From Muribaculaceae bacterium (GTDB lineage: Bacteria > Bacteroidota > Bacteroidia > Bacteroidales > Muribaculaceae), in NCBI GenBank assembly GCA_017626045.1, contig JAGAJP010000050.1, forward strand, positions 62,001-126,000: a stretch of 64,000 bases of DNA, written 5' to 3'. Made by a program: the position numbers and the translations under genes. The notes below the pieces were generated by a model. The model ran no database searches. It saw only the letters and a list, made by a program, of their open reading frames with translations, and was not told where the DNA came from. This document shows positions 36,155-43,506 of the stretch, piece after piece (position 1 is the stretch's first letter; each line of letters starts with the position of its first letter).

Positions 36155-37263
36155 TGTTTTCCGAAGAATTAAAAGCCTACAATTGGGAAGAGACTACGGC
36201 AAGAATCATGTCTATGACAGAAGCCGATGTGCGCCGCGCACTCACCCGAAGACATCTCGAGCCGGAAGACTTCATGGCGCTTGTCTCTCCGGCCGCTGCT
36301 TCGCACCTGGAGGAAATGGCTGTACTTAGCCGCCACTACACGCAGGAACGGTTTGGTAAAACAATTTCAATGTATATACCCATGTATATCACCAATTCCT
36401 GCACCAACTCATGCGTATACTGCGGCTTCAACCGCAACAACACCATAGAACGAGTAGTGCTCACGATGCCACAGATAGAGGATGAATGCAAGGCTATCCG
36501 AAATCTCGCACCTTTCGAAAATCTCTTGCTCGTCACCGGAGAGAATCCACGAGTAGCGGGAGTCGACTATCTGGAAGAGGCGCTCCGCACATGCCGGCCA
36601 TACTTCAACAACCTCTCAATGGAAGTGATGCCGCTGAAGAGCGAGGACTACGCACGACTTACGAAATCAGGACTCAACGGCGTGGTATGTTTTCAAGAAA
36701 CCTATCATCGTGAGAAATACAAGACCTATCATCCCGCCGGCATGAAGTCGAATTTCGAGTGGAGACTCAACGGCTACGACCGCATGGGACAGGCAGGACT
36801 ACACAAGATAGGAATGGGGGTTCTGATAGGACTCGAAGACTGGCGAACAGACGTGACAATGATGGCTGTTCACCTTCGATATCTGCGCAAGAACTACTGG
36901 CGCACACGTTTTAGCGTAAACTTCCCGCGCATGCGACCCGCAGCCGGCGGATATCAGCCAAACACAGTGATGAGCGACCGAGAACTGGCGCAGCTCACAT
37001 TTGCCTTCCGTATCTTTGACCATGACGTGGACATATCCTACTCTACAAGAGAATATCCCGACTTCAGAGACAACATGACGACGCTCGGCATTACCTCAAT
37101 GAGCGCCGGATCAAAGACCGACCCCGGAGGTTATCATACATATCCGCGGTCGCTGGAGCAGTTTGCCGTAAGCGACGAGCGTTCACCGGAAGAAGTAGCC
37201 TCAGCCATACGCGACGCCGGCTACGAACCTGTATGGAAAGACTGGGACAAAATCTTCGACTGA
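36154..37263 (+). CDS. thiH: 2-iminoacetate synthase ThiH (radical SAM)
   Basis: Cleaves tyrosine to give dehydroglycine for thiazole formation. The 369-residue protein has the radical-SAM cluster motif CxxxCxxC in NSCTNSCVYCGFNR (near residue 80-90), followed by the family segments VTGENPRVAGVDYLEEAL, NGVVCFQETYHREKYK and TDPGGYHTYP. The use of ThiH rather than ThiO agrees with an anaerobe. It lies directly behind thiG in the operon. Confidence 0.96.
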   Translation: MFSEELKAYNWEETTARIMSMTEADVRRALTRRHLEPEDFMALVSPAAASHLEEMAVLSRHYTQERFGKTISMYIPMYITNSCTNSCVYCGFNRNNTIERVVLTMPQIEDECKAIRNLAPFENLLLVTGENPRVAGVDYLEEALRTCRPYFNNLSMEVMPLKSEDYARLTKSGLNGVVCFQETYHREKYKTYHPAGMKSNFEWRLNGYDRMGQAGLHKIGMGVLIGLEDWRTDVTMMAVHLRYLRKNYWRTRFSVNFPRMRPAAGGYQPNTVMSDRELAQLTFAFRIFDHDVDISYSTREYPDFRDNMTTLGITSMSAGSKTDPGGYHTYPRSLEQFAVSDERSPEEVASAIRDAGYEPVWKDWDKIFD

Positions 37264-37278
37264 TTAGGGCGCTTTCTT

Positions 37279-37968
37279 ATGAAAAGATACGCAAGACAGA
37301 TGATGCTGCCTGAAATAGGCGAGGCAGGTCAGAAACAATTGATTGCAGCCTCTGTGCTCATCGTTGGACTTGGAGGACTCGGGAGTCCTGCGAGCCTCTA
37401 CCTGACGGGAGCGGGAGTAGGACGCATAGGGCTCTGCGACCCGGATACAGTATCGGTCAGCAACCTCCAGAGGCAGACCCTATATACAGTCTCTGACGTG
37501 AGTCATCGCAAGACCGACGCCGCTTACAACAGACTAAGCGCACTCTCACCCCATACCACATTCGAACAATGGCATGACGGCCTTACAGAGCGCAATGCCG
37601 AAAAGATCATAGCCGGCTATGACATAGTGGTAGACTGTTGCGACAACCACGCCACCCGCTATCTTATCGACGATATCTGCGGACGACTCGGTATACCATG
37701 GGTTTATGGCTCAATCGGAGCCTTCGACGGCAGGGTGAGTATCTTCATGCCGGGAGGACTCCGCTACAGCGACCTCTACCCCGAACGCAAGACACTCTCA
37801 TCCCTTCCGCCTTCGTCCGGCGGAGTAATCGGACCACTTCCCGGAATCATAGGCGCTATAGAAGCTTCGGAAACCATAAAAACAATATGCGGATTCGGGG
37901 AGACACTTGCCGGAAGACTTTTAGCCATAAACATCAAAGACCTTTCAATAAACATTCTTGAATTATGA
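37279..37968 (+). CDS. thiF: ThiF/MoeB-type adenylyltransferase, Cys-poor
   Basis: Adenylates the C-terminus of ThiS. The 229-residue protein has the nucleotide loop GLGGLGSPASLYL and the acidic DPDTVSVSNLQRQ segment with the catalytic Arg and Asp. The region where MoeB and ThiF proteins hold two zinc CxxC motifs and a catalytic Cys reads YSDLYPERKTLSSLPPSSGG here, and no Cys is left. The second zinc pair is also missing. A sulfur-transfer step through a ThiF Cys therefore seems impossible; only adenylation is expected. A HesA-type protein is the alternative name. It sits 15 bp after thiH and overlaps tenA. Confidence 0.88.
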   Translation: MKRYARQMMLPEIGEAGQKQLIAASVLIVGLGGLGSPASLYLTGAGVGRIGLCDPDTVSVSNLQRQTLYTVSDVSHRKTDAAYNRLSALSPHTTFEQWHDGLTERNAEKIIAGYDIVVDCCDNHATRYLIDDICGRLGIPWVYGSIGAFDGRVSIFMPGGLRYSDLYPERKTLSSLPPSSGGVIGPLPGIIGAIEASETIKTICGFGETLAGRLLAINIKDLSINILEL

Positions 37969-38609
37969 AAAAATGGAGTGAAGAGGCATGGGAGAAAGCC
38001 CTGCCTGTCTATAACTCAATTCTTGACCTGCCCTTTGTGAGGGAACTCGCCTCGGGCACTCTGAGCAGAGAGCGGTTTCTCTTTTACATCACACAGGACT
38101 CACTATATATCGACAATTACAGTCGAATTCTGGCGCACATTGCCTCACGCCTACCGGAAAAAGCACAGATGGAAGATTTTCTGAAATTTGCCACAGACGG
38201 CATTCTTGTGGAGAAAGCCCTTCATGATACATATCTCGGAGACAAGCCCCGCGACATTAAGCCAACACCCACATGCCTTCTATACAATTCTTACGAGTCA
38301 TCGAAAATGAGCAGACCCGTCGAGGTGGAGGCTGCCTCAATACTGCCTTGTTTCTGGGTTTACCAGCGAGTGGGAGAACATATACTAAGGGAAAGCAGTA
38401 CCGACAACCCATACTCCCAATGGATCGAGACATACGCTGACGAAGCATTCGCCATATCCAATAGGAGGGCTATCGCCATCTGCGACGAACTTGCCGTCAA
38501 CAGTTCACAGGCAATCAGAAATGAGATGACGGAAGTATTCGAAATGAGTACACGGATGGAATGGATGTTCTGGGAAAGTGCATATAAACTTGAAAAATGG
38601 AAGATATGA
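37965..38609 (+). CDS. tenA: Thiaminase II / aminopyrimidine salvage TenA
   Basis: Hydrolyses aminopyrimidine breakdown products to HMP for reuse. The 214-residue helical protein has the nucleophilic Cys in ILPCFWVYQRVGE and the catalytic Glu in MFWESAYKLEKW, both intact. The start ATG overlaps the thiF stop (ATGA). With thiD behind it, the operon can salvage the pyrimidine moiety. It fits with the absence of thiC in this operon. Confidence 0.95.
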   Translation: MKKWSEEAWEKALPVYNSILDLPFVRELASGTLSRERFLFYITQDSLYIDNYSRILAHIASRLPEKAQMEDFLKFATDGILVEKALHDTYLGDKPRDIKPTPTCLLYNSYESSKMSRPVEVEAASILPCFWVYQRVGEHILRESSTDNPYSQWIETYADEAFAISNRRAIAICDELAVNSSQAIRNEMTEVFEMSTRMEWMFWESAYKLEKWKI

Positions 38610-39421
38610 AAGAGAAGACATACCGACGAGTAATGACAATCGCCGGGAGCGACCCGAGCGGTGGAGCGGGAGTGCAGGCAGACATCAAGACCATTTCTGC
38701 ATGCGGTTGCTACGCCACCTCTGCCATTGTGGCGGTTGTAGACGAAAACACTATTGGAGTAACTGGAGTACATCCTGTTCCCCCATCCTTTGTAGCAGGT
38801 CAGATACGCTCTATCCTCGACGATGTTGGCACGGACACGGTAAAAATCGGGATGCTGCATTCGTCGGAACTGATACGGACAGTCAGGCAAACACTCGACC
38901 GATATCCGGAAATTCGCGATATAGTGCTCGACCCGGTGATGGTGGCGACATCCGGTGACCCTCTTCTTGAAGCAGATGCCGTGGCGACAATCAAGGAAGT
39001 CCTGATTCCGAGGAGCCGAGTCATCACGCCCAACATTCCGGAGGCGGAACTACTCCTTGACAGAAAGATCTCGAACCAGAGTGAACTTCCGGACATAGCA
39101 CGCCGTCTCTCGGATTTAGGCGCGTCAGTTTTCCTCAAGGCAGGCCACATGTCGGACGAGGTGCTTACCGATATATTCTACAATGCGGAGACCGGCACTA
39201 TGCTGCGTCTTGAAAGCCCGCTCCTACATACCCGCAACACGCATGGCACGGGATGCACCCTCTCCTCTGCGATTGCGTCATATCTCGCAAAAGGCAACAG
39301 CCTCGACGACTCTGCATATCTTGCCAAGGAATACATCACGGCAGCGATAACCGCCGGTTCAGAATACATCATCGGCAAAGGGCATGGACCGGTGCATCAT
39401 TTCCATCCCTTCTGGCATTGA
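38597..39421 (+). CDS. thiD: HMP/HMP-phosphate kinase ThiD
   Basis: Phosphorylates hydroxymethylpyrimidine twice, providing HMP-PP for ThiE. The 274-residue ribokinase-fold protein has the start VMTIAGSDPSGGAGVQADIKT, the metal/phosphate motif DPVMVATSG and the anion hole HGTGCTLSSAIA. It overlaps tenA by 13 bp and is the last gene of the thiamine operon. No separate thiM is seen in the window. Confidence 0.96.
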   Translation: MEDMKEKTYRRVMTIAGSDPSGGAGVQADIKTISACGCYATSAIVAVVDENTIGVTGVHPVPPSFVAGQIRSILDDVGTDTVKIGMLHSSELIRTVRQTLDRYPEIRDIVLDPVMVATSGDPLLEADAVATIKEVLIPRSRVITPNIPEAELLLDRKISNQSELPDIARRLSDLGASVFLKAGHMSDEVLTDIFYNAETGTMLRLESPLLHTRNTHGTGCTLSSAIASYLAKGNSLDDSAYLAKEYITAAITAGSEYIIGKGHGPVHHFHPFWH

Positions 39422-39599
39422 CGATAATGAAACAAGGAGAGGCGTTGAAAGTCTCATTGCGAAGCAGGAGGTTCTCGAGTTCCGGATTAACTTTCGTCAG
39501 GAATGACGCGAAGATGTTCGACTTCTTGATTATCTCCTCAAGTTCCGGCATGAAGCGCAGATTGCAGAAGCCATGCTCCTTGCAGGTGTCTATTATCAT
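39369..39599 (-). CDS. Possible small protein of unknown function
   Basis: A 76-residue frame beginning MIIDTCKEHGFCNLRFMPELEEIIKKSN has a protein-like composition, rich in Leu/Glu/Lys with few rare residues, but I recognise no family. Its last 18 or so residues run antisense to the 3' end of thiD. It would be divergently transcribed from the 47-residue small ORF, with a palindrome (39616-39635) between the two. It may be a real gene or a remnant; confidence is low. Confidence 0.3.
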   Translation of the reverse strand: MIIDTCKEHGFCNLRFMPELEEIIKKSNIFASFLTKVNPELENLLLRNETFNASPCFIIVNARRDGNDAPVHALCR

Positions 39600-39615
39600 G
39601 TAGGTTCCGGTAGAA

Positions 39616-39635
39616 AATTACGGAAATCCGTAATT
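39616..39635. promoter_or_regulatory. Palindromic operator-like site
   Basis: A perfect 9-bp inverted repeat, AATTACGGA and TCCGTAATT, around a 2-base centre. It overlaps the -33 TTG (39634-39636) of the promoter that drives the small ORF and the propeller gene. The position and symmetry are those of a dimeric repressor site; the regulator is unknown. Confidence 0.55.
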
Positions 39636-39664
39636 GACTGATAATAATAAATCGTATAACTTTG
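39634..39664 (+). promoter_or_regulatory. Promoter of the small ORF/propeller unit
   Basis: TTG (39634-39636) and TAACTTTG (39657-39664) are 20 bp apart. The -33 part is covered by a palindrome. Confidence 0.68.
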
Positions 39665-39691
39665 CATTTGTATTAACCAAACATTAGTTTT

Positions 39692-39835
39692 ATGAAAAAA
39701 TTATTCATCAAGAGAGCCACCGTCACAGTGCCAACGATGGCACCGGCAGTGAAGAGCCGGACAGTGGCGCTCATCGCTAAAGTAGCGCCGGCTATGAAGA
39801 TAACAACCATTAACTTACAATCCACAATAATATGA
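39692..39835 (+). CDS. Putative 47-residue cationic small protein
   Basis: ATG at 39692 opens a 47-codon frame ending in a TGA that overlaps the ATG of the next gene (ATGA at 39832-39835). The peptide starts MKKLFIKRATVTVPTMAP, carries about seven Lys/Arg and no acidic residue. It lies 27 bp after a good promoter, so it is the first frame translated on this transcript. It may be a leader peptide that couples translation of the downstream gene, or an unannotated small protein. No family recognised. Confidence 0.45.
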   Translation: MKKLFIKRATVTVPTMAPAVKSRTVALIAKVAPAMKITTINLQSTII

Positions 39836-40851
39836 ATAGAATAATCACCATCCTGGTCATTGCCATCGCAGGATTGATACTTAATCCTGATGCGCACTGC
39901 CAGAAACGTAAACCTACGGCAAAACCGGCAGCCAAATGCGCCTGGATTTCTTTTGAAAACAGCAGCGACATTCTTCAGATCGCTTCCGACAGCAAAAATG
40001 TCTATGTGGCCCTTGCATGGACCAAATATTTGGTAATCATAGACAAGAACACCGGAGGTGCCACTAAGCTGCCAGCCAACAATGACGTACACGCAGTGGT
40101 GACCTCCGGCGACAAGTGTTACTATTTCGTCGCCACTAAAGGAGTCTTCAGTTATGATCCGGCTACGGGGCAGACCGACGGACCACTCTTCGGAATTAAA
40201 GCGAGCGAGGACACCTTCTCCGTCTCCAAGATGGCGGTATCTCCCGACGGGAGATACCTTCTCTGCAGCGATAATGTGGTGGATCTGACCACAGGTGAGA
40301 AAAAGGCTTCGGATATGAGTTCGACTGTGGCGCTAAACAATCTCGGGGGAGCCTATTTAGGAAAGCCGGAAGCATGCTATTGTCCGGCCGGAGGGGAGTC
40401 CTTCACAATAAGCAACAGAGTGGTAGTGGAAGACATTTTCGCCGACCCTGTTAGCAAGAACGCCTACTTCTGCTGCGAACAGGGTGTTGGATTCACTCCC
40501 GAGGTACCGAAAGAGGATGCCGGTCTAACCCGCGTCAAATCACTTGGCGAGGAGAGAGTATACTGCATCAACCGCGATGATGCCGGCGATTTCATATTTG
40601 GCATCGATGGAGGAATAGCCATCGGCGGAAAGAATTTAGAAGATCCTCTGACTGTATTCAAACCTCTGAACACCGGGATAAAAGAAGGGTTTGTCGATCT
40701 GAATGTAGGGTCAAGTTCCGCCAGAATGATAACGCCGGACAAAAGCGGCAACATTCTCATCGGGTGCCCCTACAGCGGCACGTTGGTAATTTTCAATCCC
40801 AATGGATTGAAAGGATACACGGCACTTCGCGGCAAATGTAGTCGGTTGTAA
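39832..40851 (+). CDS. Exported propeller-like protein of unknown function
   Basis: A 339-residue protein with a signal peptide (about 1-23, ending HCQ) and then repeated beta-rich units with motifs such as NVYVALAWTKYLVIIDKNTGGATKLP and DGRYLLCSDNVVDLTTG, as in WD40/NHL-like beta-propellers. I recognise no enzyme motif. Several Cys occur in a cluster (about 180-215, YCPAGG and CCEQG). Its ATG overlaps the stop of the 47-residue frame. A role in the periplasm or at the cell surface is likely. Confidence 0.75.
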   Translation: MNRIITILVIAIAGLILNPDAHCQKRKPTAKPAAKCAWISFENSSDILQIASDSKNVYVALAWTKYLVIIDKNTGGATKLPANNDVHAVVTSGDKCYYFVATKGVFSYDPATGQTDGPLFGIKASEDTFSVSKMAVSPDGRYLLCSDNVVDLTTGEKKASDMSSTVALNNLGGAYLGKPEACYCPAGGESFTISNRVVVEDIFADPVSKNAYFCCEQGVGFTPEVPKEDAGLTRVKSLGEERVYCINRDDAGDFIFGIDGGIAIGGKNLEDPLTVFKPLNTGIKEGFVDLNVGSSSARMITPDKSGNILIGCPYSGTLVIFNPNGLKGYTALRGKCSRL

Positions 40852-41003
40852 TTTACGACTATAACCATCTTATAATGAAGACGCACGAACCGTGCAATGT
40901 CACCAACTTAAGAATGTTGAATTGGCTGGACTCGTAAAGGAGTAACGGAGGCGAGGAATACACCGGGAACGAGCTTCGGGAAAAATTTTGAGAGTCGGCA
41001 TGC

Positions 41004-41034
41004 TTGTTTTTTACGATGATATTCATTAAATTTG
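41004..41034 (+). promoter_or_regulatory. Promoter of the amylase gene
   Basis: TTG (41004-41006) and TAAATTTG (41027-41034) are 20 bp apart. It gives a leader of about 85 bases, in which a seven-codon frame begins three bases after the -7 element (ATG at 41038, TAA at 41059-41061). Confidence 0.65.
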
Positions 41035-41123
41035 CGGATGAAAAACCAAAAACAAGCCTAAGGGTGCGTTCCTGAAAAGTTTCTATACCGAAAGGATCGC
41101 ATATTTGGGCGTCGATAAAAGAC

Positions 41124-42563
41124 ATGAACAGATACATAACCATGACAATTGCGGCGCTAATCGCCGCAGGAGGCGCCGGGGCGCAAGAGAGACTCACGAA
41201 ATACTCCGACATTCATCCGTCGGGCAACGAAACCATACTGCATGCGTGGAGCTGGAACTTTCCGACAATCGCGAAAAACATGAAACGGATAGCCGAAGCC
41301 GGCTACTCGATGGTGCAGACTTCTCCGGTGCAGCAGTGCTGGAATCCGGAAGGCTCGAAGGGGATGCTCTTTTCCGAAAACGAGAAAGAGGGCCAGTGGT
41401 ATTTCTACTATCAGCCCACCGACTGGAAAATAGGAAACCAGATAGTAGGCAACAAAGAGCAGATGAGACAGATGATGGACTCCGCCGCCAAATATGGCGT
41501 CAGGATAATAGTCGACGTACTCCCCAACCACACGGCATTCGACATCGATGCGGTGAGCGATGACCTTGTGAAGGCTGCCGGAGGACGCGACAAGCTATAT
41601 CACTCCCAGGGGCTCAACCCGGTGCAGGACTATAACGACAGGCTCCAGTGCACTCTGTGGGGTTCCGGAGCGCTGCCGGACGTCAATACCGAGAACAAGG
41701 ATTTCCAGAAATACTACATGCAGTTTGTCAACGAACTTCTCGACCTTGGAGTAAGAGGGTTTCGTTATGACACTGCGAAACACATCGGCGTGCATTCCGA
41801 CCCTGTGGACACGGCATCCGGCGTCAAGGAGAATGACTTCTGGGATGTCGCTACCGGACAGAAAAGTGTAAAGGGAGTAAAGTTAAACGTGCCATACGAG
41901 GACCTGTTCGTATATGGGGAGGTTCTTCAAGACAGAAACGTGCCGGAAAAGGAGTATGAGGAATATTTCGGTCAGACAGCATCCGGCTACGGCCACATGC
42001 TGCGCGAGATGCTCGAAAAAGGAAGTGCCGAAGGACTTGACATCAAGGACTGGCGCCACTCGGCATCGCCCGAGACACTCACCACATGGGTTGAGAGCCA
42101 CGACACATATTGCAACGCCCATGAGTCCGCGGCACTCACCGACGACCAGATACGCACGGCATGGGTTTTCCTGACCGCCCGCGACAAAGGGACGCCACTT
42201 TTCTTCAGCCGTCCGGCAGGCTCCACCCGCAAGAACTACTGGGGCAACAACCGTCTCGGCGAAGCCGGCAACGATGAGTATTTCCATCCGGAAGTGTCGG
42301 CGGTAAACCATTTCCGCGCGGAGATGGCCGGTCAGCCGGAAGACATACAGACGTGCAGCGACGGACAGGTGATTGCAGTCAACAGAGGAAAGAAAGGATC
42401 CGCCCTCATCAACCTGTCGACACTCTCCCGTCCGCTTGACGTCAGCACGTCCCTACCGGACGGAACCTACCGCGACCGTGTATATGGCAAGGAATTCAAA
42501 GTAAGGAAAGGTCGTCTTACGGGACTTCTTGCGCCACGCCGCACATATATTCTCCAACGATAG
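41124..42563 (+). CDS. Exported GH13 alpha-amylase
   Basis: Hydrolyses alpha-1,4-glucans outside the cytoplasm. The 479-residue protein has a signal peptide (about 1-20, ending AGA). The GH13 regions are clear: region I VDVLPNHTAF, region II GFRYDTAKH with the nucleophile Asp, region III FVYGEVLQ with the acid/base Glu, and region IV VESHDTY with the stabilising Asp. A short C-terminal beta domain follows. It has no SusC/SusD neighbours. Its own promoter and a terminator (42586-42622) make it a single-gene unit. Confidence 0.95.
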   Translation: MNRYITMTIAALIAAGGAGAQERLTKYSDIHPSGNETILHAWSWNFPTIAKNMKRIAEAGYSMVQTSPVQQCWNPEGSKGMLFSENEKEGQWYFYYQPTDWKIGNQIVGNKEQMRQMMDSAAKYGVRIIVDVLPNHTAFDIDAVSDDLVKAAGGRDKLYHSQGLNPVQDYNDRLQCTLWGSGALPDVNTENKDFQKYYMQFVNELLDLGVRGFRYDTAKHIGVHSDPVDTASGVKENDFWDVATGQKSVKGVKLNVPYEDLFVYGEVLQDRNVPEKEYEEYFGQTASGYGHMLREMLEKGSAEGLDIKDWRHSASPETLTTWVESHDTYCNAHESAALTDDQIRTAWVFLTARDKGTPLFFSRPAGSTRKNYWGNNRLGEAGNDEYFHPEVSAVNHFRAEMAGQPEDIQTCSDGQVIAVNRGKKGSALINLSTLSRPLDVSTSLPDGTYRDRVYGKEFKVRKGRLTGLLAPRRTYILQR

Positions 42564-42585
42564 TAACAAGAAAGAACGTAATGGC

Positions 42586-42622
42586 ACAAGACCCGGACTG
42601 GAACTTTCCAGCCGGGTCTTGT
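42586..42622. terminator. Bidirectional terminator between amylase and rubrerythrin
   Basis: An 11-bp perfect stem ACAAGACCCGG/CCGGGTCTTGT, extended by an inner CTGGA/TCCAG stem, is followed by TCTTTTCTTTC on the plus strand and by a T-rich stretch on the minus strand. It lies between two convergent genes. Confidence 0.82.
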
Positions 42623-42647
42623 TCTTTTCTTTCTCAATGAATTTACA

Positions 42648-43250
42648 TCAAAGGGTCTCCACCTCGCAATATCCGTCTTCCATGCAGATATAGTGGCTTG
42701 TGGGATGGTCGCAACCGGGGCAAACCTCCGGTGGCTCCTTGCCTACGTATGTATACCCACATACAAGGCATTTCCATGTCACTTCCTTGTCGCGTTTCCA
42801 GAGAGTACCGTCCTTGATCATTTTCAGGAACTTGTCAAACCTCTCGTAGTGGAACTTCTCCACTTCTGCGATAGCCTTGAAATGGGAAGCAATTTCGGGG
42901 AACCCTTCCTTGTCGGCAGTAGCGGCGCACGCCATGTAGAATTCATATCCGCCCTCCATCTCCTCTTTCATTGAGAGCTTAAGGTTCTCTTCCGTTTTGC
43001 CAAGGTATCCGGCATCCACACTGATAGGGGTGACCACTTCGGTATCCTTGAGCATCTTGAGAAAGACCATCCCATGATGAATCTCATTATTGGCGGTCTC
43101 GCGGAAAACGACACCTACCGGGAAAAGTTTTTCCTTGTCGGCTGCTTTTGCATAGAAATTGTAACGGGCGTACGACTGGCATTCATTCAGATAGGATATG
43201 CAGATGTTTTTTTCTGTCTGCGTTCCCTTGATACTTTTACGTGTTGTCAT
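42648..43250 (-). CDS. rbr: Rubrerythrin
   Basis: A non-haem di-iron peroxidase that removes hydrogen peroxide in anaerobes. The 200-residue protein has a four-helix ferritin-like domain with the iron ligands in NECQSYARYNFY, ETANNEIHHGM and AEVEKFHYERF, then a C-terminal rubredoxin domain with CLVCGYTY and CPGCDH. I chose the ATG at 43250 (MTTRKSIKGTQTEKNI); a longer frame to 43394 adds 48 residues unlike any rubrerythrin. The gene is single, convergent with the amylase gene. Confidence 0.95.
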   Translation of the reverse strand: MTTRKSIKGTQTEKNICISYLNECQSYARYNFYAKAADKEKLFPVGVVFRETANNEIHHGMVFLKMLKDTEVVTPISVDAGYLGKTEENLKLSMKEEMEGGYEFYMACAATADKEGFPEIASHFKAIAEVEKFHYERFDKFLKMIKDGTLWKRDKEVTWKCLVCGYTYVGKEPPEVCPGCDHPTSHYICMEDGYCEVETL

Positions 43251-43441
43251 AGCAAAATCAAGATTTTTATAAAAGGGAGCAGTCCGTAAAGCCCGGACAT
43301 CTTCCTTGGTTTCGGTCTTATGTTTCGTAAATAAAACGAAGAGGCTCCCCTTATTGTTCATCCCCGCCATATAATCGTTCAAAATTTTATACAATGAAGT
43401 TGTCTAACTTCAATTCGAAATTCGCGGAGCCTACAAGTTCA

Positions 43442-43473
43442 TTTGTTTTTGTCATTGAAATTTTGTAGATTTG
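43442..43473 (+). promoter_or_regulatory. Promoter of the GH43-GH28 gene
   Basis: TTTG (43442-43445) and TAGATTTG (43466-43473) are 20 bp apart, a full consensus match. The ATG lies 33 bp downstream. Confidence 0.7.
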
Positions 43474-43506
43474 CAGAAGTATTCAGATTCATGAGTAAGA
43501 CATAAT

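Noticed and set aside
43251..43394. 48-residue N-terminal extension of rubrerythrin
   Set aside because: Open by chance; the family start MTTRKSIKGT lies at 43250 and the extension has no similarity to rubrerythrins.
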